Assembly: GCF_000717995.1 (NCBI RefSeq)
Contig: NZ_JODM01000044.1
Coordinates: 1-32,761 of the forward strand
From: Streptomyces violaceorubidus
GTDB lineage: Bacteria > Actinomycetota > Actinomycetes > Streptomycetales > Streptomycetaceae
Reading direction: 5' to 3'
Length of the DNA: 32,761 bases
Shown one piece after another: positions 1 to 7,377 of this stretch (its first letter is position 1; each line of letters opens with the position of its first letter). The notes under the pieces were generated by a model, which worked only from the letters and a program-made list of their open reading frames with translations, did no database searches and was not told where the DNA came from. A program made the position numbers and the translations under genes.

Positions 1-174
1 GGGAGTGGCGGTGGGGGTGGGGGTGGGGGACTGTGCGGCGCTCGTCGCGGTGGCGGGGATGGCGGGGGCGGCGGCGTCGCCGGTGCCGCCCGTGCCGCTG
101 TTGCCGCAGGCGGTCAGGGTCAGGCCGAGGGCCAGGGCGGCGAGGGCGAGCATCGGGGTCTTCCGAGCGGACAT
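1..174 (-). CDS. Putative secreted lipoprotein, N-terminal part only
   Basis: The gene runs off the left edge, so only the first 58 codons are visible. It starts at an ATG (172-174) preceded by a GGAGGAA ribosome site at good spacing. The N-terminus has a short basic stretch (MSARK), a hydrophobic core and the lipobox L-T-A-C, so the product should be lipid-anchored on the outer face of the membrane. After the cysteine the chain is low-complexity, rich in Gly, Ala, Thr and Pro, including a run of T-P dipeptides; this is typical of the linker that follows the anchor in actinobacterial lipoproteins. The functional domain lies outside the window, so no function can be given. Confidence 0.75.
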   Translation of the reverse strand, partial: MSARKTPMLALAALALGLTLTACGNSGTGGTGDAAAPAIPATATSAAQSPTPTPTATP

Positions 175-314
175 GACGTGTTCCTCCACGGTTCCGGGCC
201 TCACTGGGGCAGGCGTTGCGCCTCCCAAGACCGTGCGGGCGGAGGACCGGGTTCCCCCGCCCGCGGCGTCAGGACACGCCTGTGACACGCGGGGGAACCG
301 TCCGTGACGTTGTC

Positions 315-1187
315 TCAGGCCAGCCGGTGCGCCAGAGCCGCCAGGAGGGCCACCACCCCGGCCGGGCCGGGCACCTCGACGTCCGCGCGCCTGCGCAGTT
401 CCGCCACCTCGTCGCTGCCGCTGCACACCAGGAGCCCCGGGATGCCCTCGGCGCGGAGGGTGTCGACGGCCGCGTAGGCCGGGAGGTCGCCGAGGTCGTC
501 CCCGGCGAAGAGGACGCAACCGGCGTCGAGGGAGTGGACGTGGGAGCGCAGGGCGGCGCCCTTGTCCATGCCGGGCGGGCGCAGTTCCAGCACCATCCGG
601 CCCGGTTCGACGATGAGGCCGTGCCGAAAGGCCAGGTCGGCGAGGGGGGCGCGCAGGGCGTCGAAGGCGGCCTGCGGGTCGGAGGCGCGGCGGGTGTGGA
701 CGGCGACCGCGTGTCCCTTGTCCTCCGTCCAGGTCCCCCGCGCCGCCGTCCCGGACCGCTCCAGCAGGCCGGGCAGCTCGGCCCGGACGGCGGCGACGCC
801 GGGGTGCGGTTCGGGTGTGGTGAGGGTGCCGGTGGCGGCGTCCCAGCGTTCGGCGCCGTAGTGGCCGAGGACGACGAGCCGGTCGAGGCCGGGGACGTCC
901 GCGAAGCCTCCGTGGCGCACGGCGACCTCGGCCGGGCGGCCGGTGATCACGGCGATCGAGGCGACCTTCGGGGCCAGGGCCGCGAGCGCCGGTACGGCTT
1001 CCGGGTGGGCGCGGGCCCGGTCGGGGTCGGGCACGATCGGGGCGAGCGTGCCGTCGAAGTCGAGCGCGACCACCGCGCGAGCGGGGTGCGCGAGGAGGGC
1101 GTCCAGCCCTTCGCGTCCGACCGCCGTCGCGGGCGTCGGCAGGGGGTGTGGGGAGTCGTCTCGGGTGAGGTCCTGGTGGCTGCCCAT
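315..1187 (-). CDS. otsB: Trehalose-6-phosphate phosphatase (OtsB)
   Basis: This 290-residue protein should dephosphorylate trehalose-6-phosphate to trehalose, the last step of the OtsA-OtsB pathway, in the cytoplasm. The HAD-superfamily motif I is clear (A-L-D-F-D-G-T-L-A-P, nucleophile Asp43 and general acid Asp45). Motif II is present as V-I-T-G-R, and motif III as F-A-G-D-D-L-G-D near residue 230. Length and motif spacing match the family. The ATG at 1187 gives an N-terminal extension of about 25 residues before the conserved core; an internal start is possible. The gene lies on the same strand as the lipoprotein to its right in transcription order, but 140 bases separate them and no operon is evident. 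The OtsA synthase is not in the window. Confidence 0.88.
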   Translation of the reverse strand: MGSHQDLTRDDSPHPLPTPATAVGREGLDALLAHPARAVVALDFDGTLAPIVPDPDRARAHPEAVPALAALAPKVASIAVITGRPAEVAVRHGGFADVPGLDRLVVLGHYGAERWDAATGTLTTPEPHPGVAAVRAELPGLLERSGTAARGTWTEDKGHAVAVHTRRASDPQAAFDALRAPLADLAFRHGLIVEPGRMVLELRPPGMDKGAALRSHVHSLDAGCVLFAGDDLGDLPAYAAVDTLRAEGIPGLLVCSGSDEVAELRRRADVEVPGPAGVVALLAALAHRLA

Positions 1188-1368
1188 ACCGCGAACCTAT
1201 CCCGCCGGACCCGGGCACACGCCTGTCCCACGACCCGCGCCGCAACGACCCCTCCCCCCGCACCCGCGCCACCGGCACAGTCGCGCACGTCCGGCACGGC
1301 GGCCGGCCGGGGCAGCGGACCCGGTGCCCCGCGCACCCGCGCCGGAGGCCCGGGCCGTGTCGGTGGGC

Positions 1369-1602
1369 TCAGCGCTCCGCGCGGCGGGAGTCCCGTACGC
1401 GGCGCAGGCGGTTGATCGTGACCGGGTCGGCGGCCAGGGCGCGGGGGTCGTCGAGGAGGGCGTTGAGGAGCTGGTAGTAGCGGACGGGGGCCAGGCCCAG
1501 CTCCTCGCGGACGGCGCGCTCCTTGGCGCCGGGGCCCAGGAAGCCACGGCGCTCCAGCGCGAGGATGCGGCGCTCCCGCTCGGCCAGCTCTCCCAGGTCC
1601 AT
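1369..1602 (-). CDS. Small DUF3263-type DNA-binding-like protein
   Basis: This short helical protein of 77 residues has the pattern of the actinobacterial DUF3263 family: an E-R-E-R-R-I-L-A-L-E helix near the start, a G-P-G-A-K-E-R-A-V-R-E-E segment that looks like the recognition part of a helix-turn-helix, then R-Y-Y-Q-L-L-N and a basic C-terminus (R-L-R-R-V-R-D-S-R-R). Family members are assumed to be small DNA-binding regulators, but I know of no established target. The start at 1602 (ATG) was chosen because conservation begins there; a GTG nine bases upstream is an alternative and there is no strong ribosome site. It lies 38 bases downstream of the sugar-binding protein gene on the same strand and may be cotranscribed with it. 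Confidence 0.72.
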   Translation of the reverse strand: MDLGELAERERRILALERRGFLGPGAKERAVREELGLAPVRYYQLLNALLDDPRALAADPVTINRLRRVRDSRRAER

Positions 1603-1640
1603 GTACGGCACCGTAACGCCCGCCACCGACAACGCGGCCG

Positions 1641-2906
1641 CTACTCCGCGCTGCCCGCCCGCATCGCCGTCGCCTGGATCCGGCCGAGGACCTCCTTGGG
1701 GTCGCGGCCGGGGGCGACCGCCTCGCCGATGTGCTTCTTGACGTCCGCGCTGACCTCGGCCCAGGACGTCTTGCCCACCGGGTACAGCTCGGAGAGCAGC
1801 AGCTCGTCCAGGAACGGCTTGAGGTTCTCGTCCTCGGGCGCGGCGCTCATGGTCCGGGAGGCCGACGTGGTCACCGGCAGCAGGTTGTACTCGCGGGAGA
1901 AGTCGAGGACGTTCTCCTCGCTGTAGACGAAGTCGAGGAAGTCGCCGACCTCCTTCTGGTGGCCGTTCTTCTTGAAGGCCGTCATCCAGTCGGAGACGCC
2001 GAGGGTGTTCTTGCTCTCGCCGTCGACGCCCGGGGTGGTCACCATGCCGTACTTCACGCCCTTGTCGGACGCCGTCCTCATCAGCGAGGGGTGCCCGTTG
2101 AGCATGCCCACGTCCCCGGCCGCGAACGCGGCGAAGGCGTCGGCCCGGTCGAGCCTGCCGGGGGCGACGGGTCCGGTGAGACCCTTGCCGACCAGTTCGT
2201 CCCGCAGCCAGGTGAACGTGGTGGCGTTCTGCGGGGAGTCGACCGCGTAGGTGCCGACGTCGTCGGTGTAGCCGCCCCCGCCGCTGAGCATCCACTGCAT
2301 CGTCTCGGCCTGCGCCTCCTCGGCGCCCAGCGGCAGGGCGTACGGGTACTTCACGCCCTTCTCCTTGAGCGCCTCGGCGGCCTCGGCGAGGTCGTCCCAG
2401 GACTTGGGCGGCCGGACGCCGGCCCGGTCGAAGAGGGTCTTGTTGTAGAAGAGCACGCGGGTGGAGGCCGCGAAGGGCAGGCCGTACTGCACGCCGTTGA
2501 CCTGGCCCGCGGCGGCCAGCTGGGGGACGAAGTCGGCCTGGGCGGGGATGGAGAGCACGTCGTCGGCCCGGTAGAGCAGGTCCTCGTCCGCGTAGTCGGA
2601 GTAGGCGCCGATCTGCGCCATGTCGGGCGCCTCGCCCGCGTCGACCAGCTCGCGGACCTTGCGGTCGACGTCGTTCCAGGAGTAGACGGTGACGTCCACC
2701 CGCACGTCCGGGTTCTGGGCCTCGTAGGACTCGACCAGCTCGTCCCAGTACTTCTGGGAGCTGTTGTCCTTGCCGTCGCCGTAGTCCGCGGCGACGAGCT
2801 TCAGGGTCACCCCGTCGGAGTCGCCGGTCAGCCCGCAGCCGCCGAGGACCGCCGTCATGCCCAGTGCGGACACCACCGCGATCGTTCCAGTCCTACGCCG
2901 CTGCAC
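1641..2906 (-). CDS. ABC-transporter sugar-binding lipoprotein (family 1 solute-binding protein)
   Basis: The product is 421 residues long. It begins with a basic N-terminus (M-Q-R-R-R), a hydrophobic segment and the lipobox L-G-G-C, so it should be an externally anchored lipoprotein. The rest has the look of an extracellular carbohydrate-binding protein: D-V-R-V-D-V-T-V-Y-S-W near the start, Y-G-L-P-F-A-A-S-T-R-V-L-F-Y-N-K in the middle and S-D-W-M-T-A-F-K-K further on. The GTG at 2906 is chosen because it places the signal peptide correctly and no start codon occurs between it and the next upstream region. The gene is divergent from nagK, and the shared gap holds two DasR-like operators, so its substrate is probably GlcNAc, chitobiose or a related amino sugar. 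No permease genes are adjacent; it may use membrane components encoded elsewhere. Position and context match SCO4286 of S. coelicolor. Confidence 0.85.
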   Translation of the reverse strand: MQRRRTGTIAVVSALGMTAVLGGCGLTGDSDGVTLKLVAADYGDGKDNSSQKYWDELVESYEAQNPDVRVDVTVYSWNDVDRKVRELVDAGEAPDMAQIGAYSDYADEDLLYRADDVLSIPAQADFVPQLAAAGQVNGVQYGLPFAASTRVLFYNKTLFDRAGVRPPKSWDDLAEAAEALKEKGVKYPYALPLGAEEAQAETMQWMLSGGGGYTDDVGTYAVDSPQNATTFTWLRDELVGKGLTGPVAPGRLDRADAFAAFAAGDVGMLNGHPSLMRTASDKGVKYGMVTTPGVDGESKNTLGVSDWMTAFKKNGHQKEVGDFLDFVYSEENVLDFSREYNLLPVTTSASRTMSAAPEDENLKPFLDELLLSELYPVGKTSWAEVSADVKKHIGEAVAPGRDPKEVLGRIQATAMRAGSAE

Positions 2907-2953
2907 CCTGTTCCCCAACCCTGACCGACCGTTCGCGTGTTCGCTTACCGGAT

Positions 2954-2987
2954 TAAGGTCTACACCACCGCAGTGGACTAGACCTCT
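2954..2987. promoter_or_regulatory. Pair of DasR (dre) operator-like sites
   Basis: The 109-base gap between the divergent binding-protein and nagK genes contains AGTGGACTAGACCTCT at 2972-2987, which matches 14 of 16 positions of the DasR consensus AGTGGTCTAGACCACT. A weaker second copy, TAAGGTCTACACCACC, sits at 2954-2969 with 11 of 16 matches to ACTGGTCTAGACCACT. Their centres are 18 bases apart. DasR is the GntR-family repressor of GlcNAc and chitin genes in Streptomyces, released by GlcN-6-phosphate. Placement between these genes is what DasR control of both directions would predict. Confidence 0.8.
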
Positions 2988-3015
2988 CCCGGGTGTACGG
3001 GCCACACTGTCCCCC

Positions 3016-4017
3016 GTGAGACATGTCATCGCCCTCGATGTGGGCGGCACCGGGATGAAGGCCGCCCTGGCGGGACCTGGGGGCGAGCTGCTGCACCAGG
3101 CGCGCCGGGCCACCGGCCGCGAGCGGGGACCCGAGGCGGTCGTCGCGGGCATCCTGGACTTCGCCGCCGAGCTGCGGGCCTACGGCGCCGACCGGTTCGG
3201 CGAGCCGGCCCGCGCCGCCGGTGTCGCCGTCCCCGGCATCGTCGACGCCGAGCGGGGCGTCGCCGTGTACGCGGCCAACCTCGGCTGGCACGACGTACCG
3301 CTGCGGACGCTGCTCGCCGAACGGCTCGGCTCCGTTCCGGTCGCCCTCGGCCACGACGTGCGCACTGGAGGGCTCGCCGAGGGCCGGATCGGTGCCGGGC
3401 GGGGCGCCGACCGGTTCCTGTTCGTGCCGCTGGGCACCGGGATCGCGGGCGCCATCGGCATCGACGGCCGGGTCGAGGCGGGCGCCCACGGCTTCGCGGG
3501 CGAGATCGGCCACGTCGTCGTACGCCCCGGCGGCCTCGCCTGCCCGTGCGGACAGCGTGGCTGTCTGGAGCGGTTCGCGTCCGCGTCGGCGGTCGGCCAG
3601 GCGTGGGCCCGGGCCTCGGGCGACCCGGAGGCGGACGCCGCCGACTGCGCCAAGGCCGTCGAGTCCGGGGACGCCCGCGCGCTCGCCGTGTGGCGGGACG
3701 CCGTGGACGCGCTCGCCGACGGGCTGGTCACCGCGCTCACCCTGCTGGACCCACGGGTCCTGATCATCGGTGGCGGCCTCGCCGAGGCGGGGGAAACCTT
3801 GTTCTCACCGCTGCGGGACGCCGTCCGGCGGCGCGTCACCTTCCAGAGACTGCCGGAGATCGTCCCCGCCGCACTCGGGGACACCGCCGGTTGCCTGGGT
3901 GCCGGGCTGATGGCCTGGGACCTGCTCGACACCGCCGTTTCGACCGCCCCGGCTTCCCCGGCCCCTACAGCTTCCCCGGCCGCCACGGCCGCGACTCCCC
4001 CGGAGGTAACCACCTGA
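3016..4017 (+). CDS. nagK: N-acetylglucosamine kinase, ROK family (NagK)
   Basis: This 333-residue cytoplasmic ROK kinase should phosphorylate GlcNAc to GlcNAc-6-phosphate using ATP. The phosphate-binding motif A-L-D-V-G-G-T-G-M-K is at residues 6-15. A catalytic-region E-I-G-H-V-V-V motif is followed by the ROK zinc signature C-P-C-G-Q-R-G-C (176-183), and a glycine-rich I-I-G-G-G-L-A-E segment lies near residue 255. The GTG at 3016 is used because the conserved N-terminal strand begins immediately after it; a longer frame extends upstream but would run through the dre operators. The last 25 residues are a Pro, Ala and Thr-rich tail without family equivalent. The stop overlaps the nagA start (TGATG), so the two are translationally coupled, and the product feeds NagA. 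Counterpart of SCO4285. Confidence 0.9.
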   Translation: MRHVIALDVGGTGMKAALAGPGGELLHQARRATGRERGPEAVVAGILDFAAELRAYGADRFGEPARAAGVAVPGIVDAERGVAVYAANLGWHDVPLRTLLAERLGSVPVALGHDVRTGGLAEGRIGAGRGADRFLFVPLGTGIAGAIGIDGRVEAGAHGFAGEIGHVVVRPGGLACPCGQRGCLERFASASAVGQAWARASGDPEADAADCAKAVESGDARALAVWRDAVDALADGLVTALTLLDPRVLIIGGGLAEAGETLFSPLRDAVRRRVTFQRLPEIVPAALGDTAGCLGAGLMAWDLLDTAVSTAPASPAPTASPAATAATPPEVTT

Positions 4018-5162
4018 TGGCCCCAAGCAAGGTTCTCGCCGGTGCCCGGGTGGTACTGCCCACCGGGACCGTGGACAACGGCCGCGTCGTCGTCGACGGC
4101 GCGCGGATCGCGGACACGGCTCCCCCGCAGGCCGAGGTCGTCGACCTGTCGGGCCACTGGGTGGTCCCCGGCTTCGTCGACCTCCACAACCACGGGGGCG
4201 GCGGCGCCTCCTTCGCCGGCGGCACCGCCGAGGAGATCCTGGGCGGCGTCGAGACCCACCGCAGGCACGGCACCACCACGGTGGTCGCCTCCGCCGTCAC
4301 CGGTGACCTGGACTTCCTCGCCCGGCACGCCGGGATGCTCGCCGAGCTGGCCCAGCAGGGCGACATCGCCGGCATCCACTTCGAGGGGCCGTTCATCTCC
4401 CCGTGCCGCAAGGGAGCGCACGACGAGCAGCTGCTGCGCGCCCCGGACCCGGCCGAGGTGCGCAAGCTGGTCGACGCCGCGCACGGCCACGCGAAGATGA
4501 TGACGCTGGCGACCGAGCTGCCCGGCGGCCTGGACTCCGTACGGCTGCTCGTCGAGCACGGCGTGATCGCGGCCGTCGGGCACACCGACGCGACGTACGA
4601 GCAGACCGTGCAGGCCATCGACGCGGGCGCCACCGTCGCCACGCACCTGTTCAACGCGATGCCGCCGGTCGGTCACCGCGCCCCGGGCCCGATCACGGCA
4701 CTGCTGGAGGACGAGCGGATCACCGTCGAGCTGATCAACGACGGCACGCACCTGCACCCGGCCGCGCTCCAGCTGGCCTTCCACCACGCGGGGGCCGCCC
4801 GGGTCGCCTTCATCACCGACGCGATGGACGCGGCCGGCTTCGGCGACGGCCGCTATCTGCTCGGCCCGATGGAGGTCGAGGTCGCGGACGGCGTGGCCCG
4901 GCTGGTGGAGGGCGGCTCGATCGCGGGCTCCACGCTCACCCTGGACCGCGCCTTCAAGCGGGCGGTGACGGTGGACCGGCTGCCCGTCGGGGACGTCGTC
5001 GCCGCGATCTCGGCCAACCCGGCGCGGCTGCTCGGCCTGGACGACCGGATCGGCTCCCTGGAGCCCGGCAAGGACGCCGACCTGGTGGTCCTGGACGACG
5101 CCTTCGACCTGGTGGGCGTGATGCGCCGGGGCGCATGGGTGGTCGATCCCCGACTGGGCTGA
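4017..5162 (+). CDS. nagA: N-acetylglucosamine-6-phosphate deacetylase (NagA)
   Basis: The protein has 381 residues and belongs to the amidohydrolase superfamily. It should convert GlcNAc-6-P to GlcN-6-P and acetate in the cytoplasm, and GlcN-6-P is the effector that releases DasR. Visible features are G-F-V-D-L-H-N-H (His57 and His59), H-F-E-G-P-F with metal ligand Glu123, G-H-T-D-A-T with the next His ligand, the substrate loop L-F-N-A-M-P-P, and I-T-D-A-M-D-A-A-G with catalytic Asp268. The ATG at 4017 is preceded by GGAGGT at good spacing and overlaps the nagK stop. A shorter out-of-frame reading is excluded by motif order. The GlcN-6-P deaminase NagB is not in the window. Confidence 0.93.
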   Translation: MAPSKVLAGARVVLPTGTVDNGRVVVDGARIADTAPPQAEVVDLSGHWVVPGFVDLHNHGGGGASFAGGTAEEILGGVETHRRHGTTTVVASAVTGDLDFLARHAGMLAELAQQGDIAGIHFEGPFISPCRKGAHDEQLLRAPDPAEVRKLVDAAHGHAKMMTLATELPGGLDSVRLLVEHGVIAAVGHTDATYEQTVQAIDAGATVATHLFNAMPPVGHRAPGPITALLEDERITVELINDGTHLHPAALQLAFHHAGAARVAFITDAMDAAGFGDGRYLLGPMEVEVADGVARLVEGGSIAGSTLTLDRAFKRAVTVDRLPVGDVVAAISANPARLLGLDDRIGSLEPGKDADLVVLDDAFDLVGVMRRGAWVVDPRLG

Positions 5163-5317
5163 TCCGTCCCCCGCTCCGGCGCCGGTCCGCCGCCGGGCCG
5201 GCCGGTGACGGGCCGTCCCCGGGGGCTGGGCCGACCGGCGCCCGTTTGGCATGATCGTGTCGCGGGGCACCGCTCCGCGGGCACAGCAGCCGCACACGAT
5301 CGGGGGAGGTCGGCACG

Positions 5318-6250
5318 GTGATCCTCACCGTCACTCTCAACACCGCGCTCGACATCACCTACCGCGTCCCTGGCCTCAGGCCGCACGCCTCGCACCGGGT
5401 GACCGAGGTGACCGAACGGCCCGGCGGCAAGGGGCTGAACGTGGCCCGGGTGCTGGCGGCCCTCGGGCACCAGGTGACGGTCACCGGCTTCGCGGGCGGC
5501 ACCACCGGGGGCGTCGTGCGCGAGGGCCTGACCGGCGTGCGCGGGGTGCGGGACGCGCTCGTGCCGGTCGCGGGGGCGACGCGGCGCACCATCGCCGTCG
5601 TCGACGAGCGCACCGGCGACACCACCCAGCTCAACGAGCCGGGCCCGGCCGTCGCGCCCACCGAGTGGAACGCCTTCCAGGAGGTCTACGAGGACCTGCT
5701 GACCGGCGCCGCCGCGGTGGCCCTGTGCGGCAGCCTGCCGCCGGGCGTCCCGGTGGGCGCCTACGCCGGGCTGGTGCGGGCCGCGCGCGCCGCGGGCGTG
5801 CCGGTGCTGCTCGACACCAGCGGGGAGCCGCTGCGGCGGGGGCTGGCCGCCCGCCCGGACCTGATCAAGCCGAACGCCGACGAACTGGCCGAGCTGACCG
5901 GCTCGCACGAGCCGCAGCGGGCCGCGCAGGCCGCCCGGCGCCGGGGTGCCCGCTCGGTGGTCGCCTCGCTGGGCGCCGAGGGGCTGCTCGCGGTGACCCC
6001 GGAGGGCCGCTGGCGCGCCGCCCCGCCGACCCACGTCCGCGGCAACCCGACCGGCGCGGGCGACTCCGCGGTCGCCGGCCTGCTCTCCGGTCTGGTGGAG
6101 CACCTGCCCTGGCCGGAGAGGCTGGCCCGCGCGGTCGCCCTGTCGGCGGCGACGGTACTGGCGCCGGTGGCGGGCGAGTTCGACCGGGCGGCGTACGAGG
6201 AGCTGCTCGGACGCGGGGTCGCGGTGACGGCGGAGGCGGGCGCGGCCTGA
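5318..6250 (+). CDS. PfkB-type hexose kinase, 1-phosphofructokinase subfamily
   Basis: This 310-residue ribokinase-fold enzyme begins I-L-T-V-T-L-N-T-A-L-D, the subfamily signature of 1-phosphofructokinase, 6-phosphofructokinase-2 and tagatose-6-phosphate kinase. The substrate-site motif G-G-K-G-L-N-V-A-R lies near residue 38, and the ATP/anion-hole motif G-A-G-D is at 246-249 with catalytic base Asp249. The GTG at 5318 has a GGGGGAGG ribosome site. The gene follows nagA by 155 bases on the same strand. It could consume a sugar phosphate released from amino-sugar catabolism or simply act in fructose or tagatose metabolism; the substrate cannot be decided from sequence. There is no adjacent fructose PTS gene, which argues against a plain fru operon. 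Confidence 0.82.
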   Translation: MILTVTLNTALDITYRVPGLRPHASHRVTEVTERPGGKGLNVARVLAALGHQVTVTGFAGGTTGGVVREGLTGVRGVRDALVPVAGATRRTIAVVDERTGDTTQLNEPGPAVAPTEWNAFQEVYEDLLTGAAAVALCGSLPPGVPVGAYAGLVRAARAAGVPVLLDTSGEPLRRGLAARPDLIKPNADELAELTGSHEPQRAAQAARRRGARSVVASLGAEGLLAVTPEGRWRAAPPTHVRGNPTGAGDSAVAGLLSGLVEHLPWPERLARAVALSAATVLAPVAGEFDRAAYEELLGRGVAVTAEAGAA

Positions 6251-6254
6251 GTGC

Positions 6255-6277
6255 GGGCCGGGTGCGTCACCCGGGCC
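6255..6277. terminator. Hairpin between convergent kinase and CBM35 genes
   Basis: CCGGGTG and CACCCGG form a perfect 7-bp stem around the loop CGT. After one G-G mismatch, two more GC pairs extend it to about nine pairs. It fills the 33-base gap between two converging stop codons, so a bidirectional terminator without a T-run (common in Streptomyces) is the natural reading. Confidence 0.55.
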
Positions 6278-6283
6278 GGCCGG

Positions 6284-7258
6284 TCAATCGGACTGGAGCG
6301 AGAGCTTGTCGAGGACGAAGTCGCACTTGTTGCCCTCGTTGCACGCCAGCTCGATGGTGTTGGTGCCCTTGGTCAGGTTGACGTTGGCCCAGGTGGTCTG
6401 CCAGCCCTTTTCCCAGTCGCCCTCGGGCGTGCCGCCGAAGTTCTTCATGTTCAGCGGGCGGGAGGAGGCCTTGCCGTTGATGACCAGGGTGGCGTCGGCG
6501 TCCTTGCCCGGAATGCCGTAGCGCACGTTCAGCCGGTAGCCGCCGGCCTTCTCGACGCCGTCGACGGTCCAGGTGACCTTCGCGCCGACCTGGTTGAAGC
6601 CCGTGACGTAGACGCCGCCGTCCGACTCCGCGCCCTCGACGTCCGAGGCGGTCCCCATGCCCGGTGACAGCCGCAGGGCCTTCGCGTCGGTCGCGGGCAG
6701 CTCGGCCTCCTCCTCGGCGCCCTCGCTCGCGGACGGGCTGGGCTCGGAGCTCTGGGACTGGCTCAGGGTCGGGTCGCCGCCCGCCTCGTTGCCGCCCTTG
6801 TCGTCGTCGGAGCCGCTGCTCGTCATGGCCACGGCGATGCCGATGACCACCGCGGCGACGACCGCCACCGCGCCGATCAGCAGGCCCTTGGTGTTCGGGC
6901 CGCGGCGTCCGCCGCCCCCGCCGTGCCCCGACGGCTGCTGCGGGCTCCCGGGACCGCCGCCGCCGGGGAAGGTCTCCGGCGCGGCGTAGTGCGCGTTCGG
7001 CTGCCCGTACGCCCCCTGCGGCTGACCGTAGGCGCCCTGCTGGGGCGGGGCGGCCTGACCGTAGGCGGCGGTGGGGGCGCCCTGGCCCTGCGGTGCGCCG
7101 TACTGCCGTGTGCCGACGGGACGCACCCGGTTGACCGAGTTCGGGTAGCCGTAGCCACCGGACGGCGGCTGGGCCCCGTTGGCCTGCCCGTCGGCGTAGA
7201 GGTAGCCGAAGGGGTCGTCGTCCTCGGGCGTGCTCGCGCCGTTGTTGCCGGGCGTCAT
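6284..7258 (-). CDS. Membrane-anchored protein with C-terminal CBM35-like domain
   Basis: The 324-residue product has three parts. Residues 1-120 are a cytoplasmic low-complexity region rich in Gly, Pro, Gln and Tyr, with repeated A-Y-G-Q-P units. Residues 125-146 form a single hydrophobic segment preceded by R-R-G-P-N-T-K, so the protein should be a type II membrane protein with its C-terminus outside. After a Ser, Glu and Asp-rich spacer, residues about 185-324 resemble a carbohydrate-binding module of the CBM35/CBM6 beta-sandwich type (G-G-Y-R-L-N-V-R-Y, T-L-V-I-N-G-K, K-G-T-N-T-I-E-L, F-V-L-D-K-L-S-L). Two cysteines near the C-terminus (C-N-E-G-N-K-C) may form a disulphide. There is no catalytic domain, so it is likely a wall-glycan or polysaccharide sensor or tether. 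The ATG at 7258 has a GGAGA ribosome site. Confidence 0.75.
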   Translation of the reverse strand: MTPGNNGASTPEDDDPFGYLYADGQANGAQPPSGGYGYPNSVNRVRPVGTRQYGAPQGQGAPTAAYGQAAPPQQGAYGQPQGAYGQPNAHYAAPETFPGGGGPGSPQQPSGHGGGGGRRGPNTKGLLIGAVAVVAAVVIGIAVAMTSSGSDDDKGGNEAGGDPTLSQSQSSEPSPSASEGAEEEAELPATDAKALRLSPGMGTASDVEGAESDGGVYVTGFNQVGAKVTWTVDGVEKAGGYRLNVRYGIPGKDADATLVINGKASSRPLNMKNFGGTPEGDWEKGWQTTWANVNLTKGTNTIELACNEGNKCDFVLDKLSLQSD

Positions 7259-7318
7259 CCCTAGGTCTCCTAACCAGATGCGGTGCGTGGTGCGGTACGG
7301 GTGTGAGAGGGCGAGCCT

Positions 7319-7344
7319 ACCCGTTCCGGCTGACCCAAACGGGT
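7319..7344. terminator. Inverted repeat between cdgB and the CBM35 gene
   Basis: ACCCGTT (7319-7325) and AACGGGT (7338-7344) are a perfect 7-bp inverted repeat around a 12-base spacer. It begins about 34 bases past the cdgB stop and 60 bases before the CBM35 start. It could be a cdgB terminator or an operator for the downstream gene; sequence alone does not decide. Confidence 0.35.
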
Positions 7345-7377
7345 GACTCGGACCGCATCAACGCGCTGACCTGCTGA

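Noticed and set aside
1731..2924. Long plus-strand frame opposite the sugar-binding protein
   Set aside because: Antisense to a gene with clear signal peptide and family motifs; its Gly/Val/Arg-rich translation is an artefact of high GC3.
5163..5317. Small gene between nagA and the PfkB kinase
   Set aside because: No start with ribosome site and no coding pattern; more likely leader and promoter of the kinase gene.
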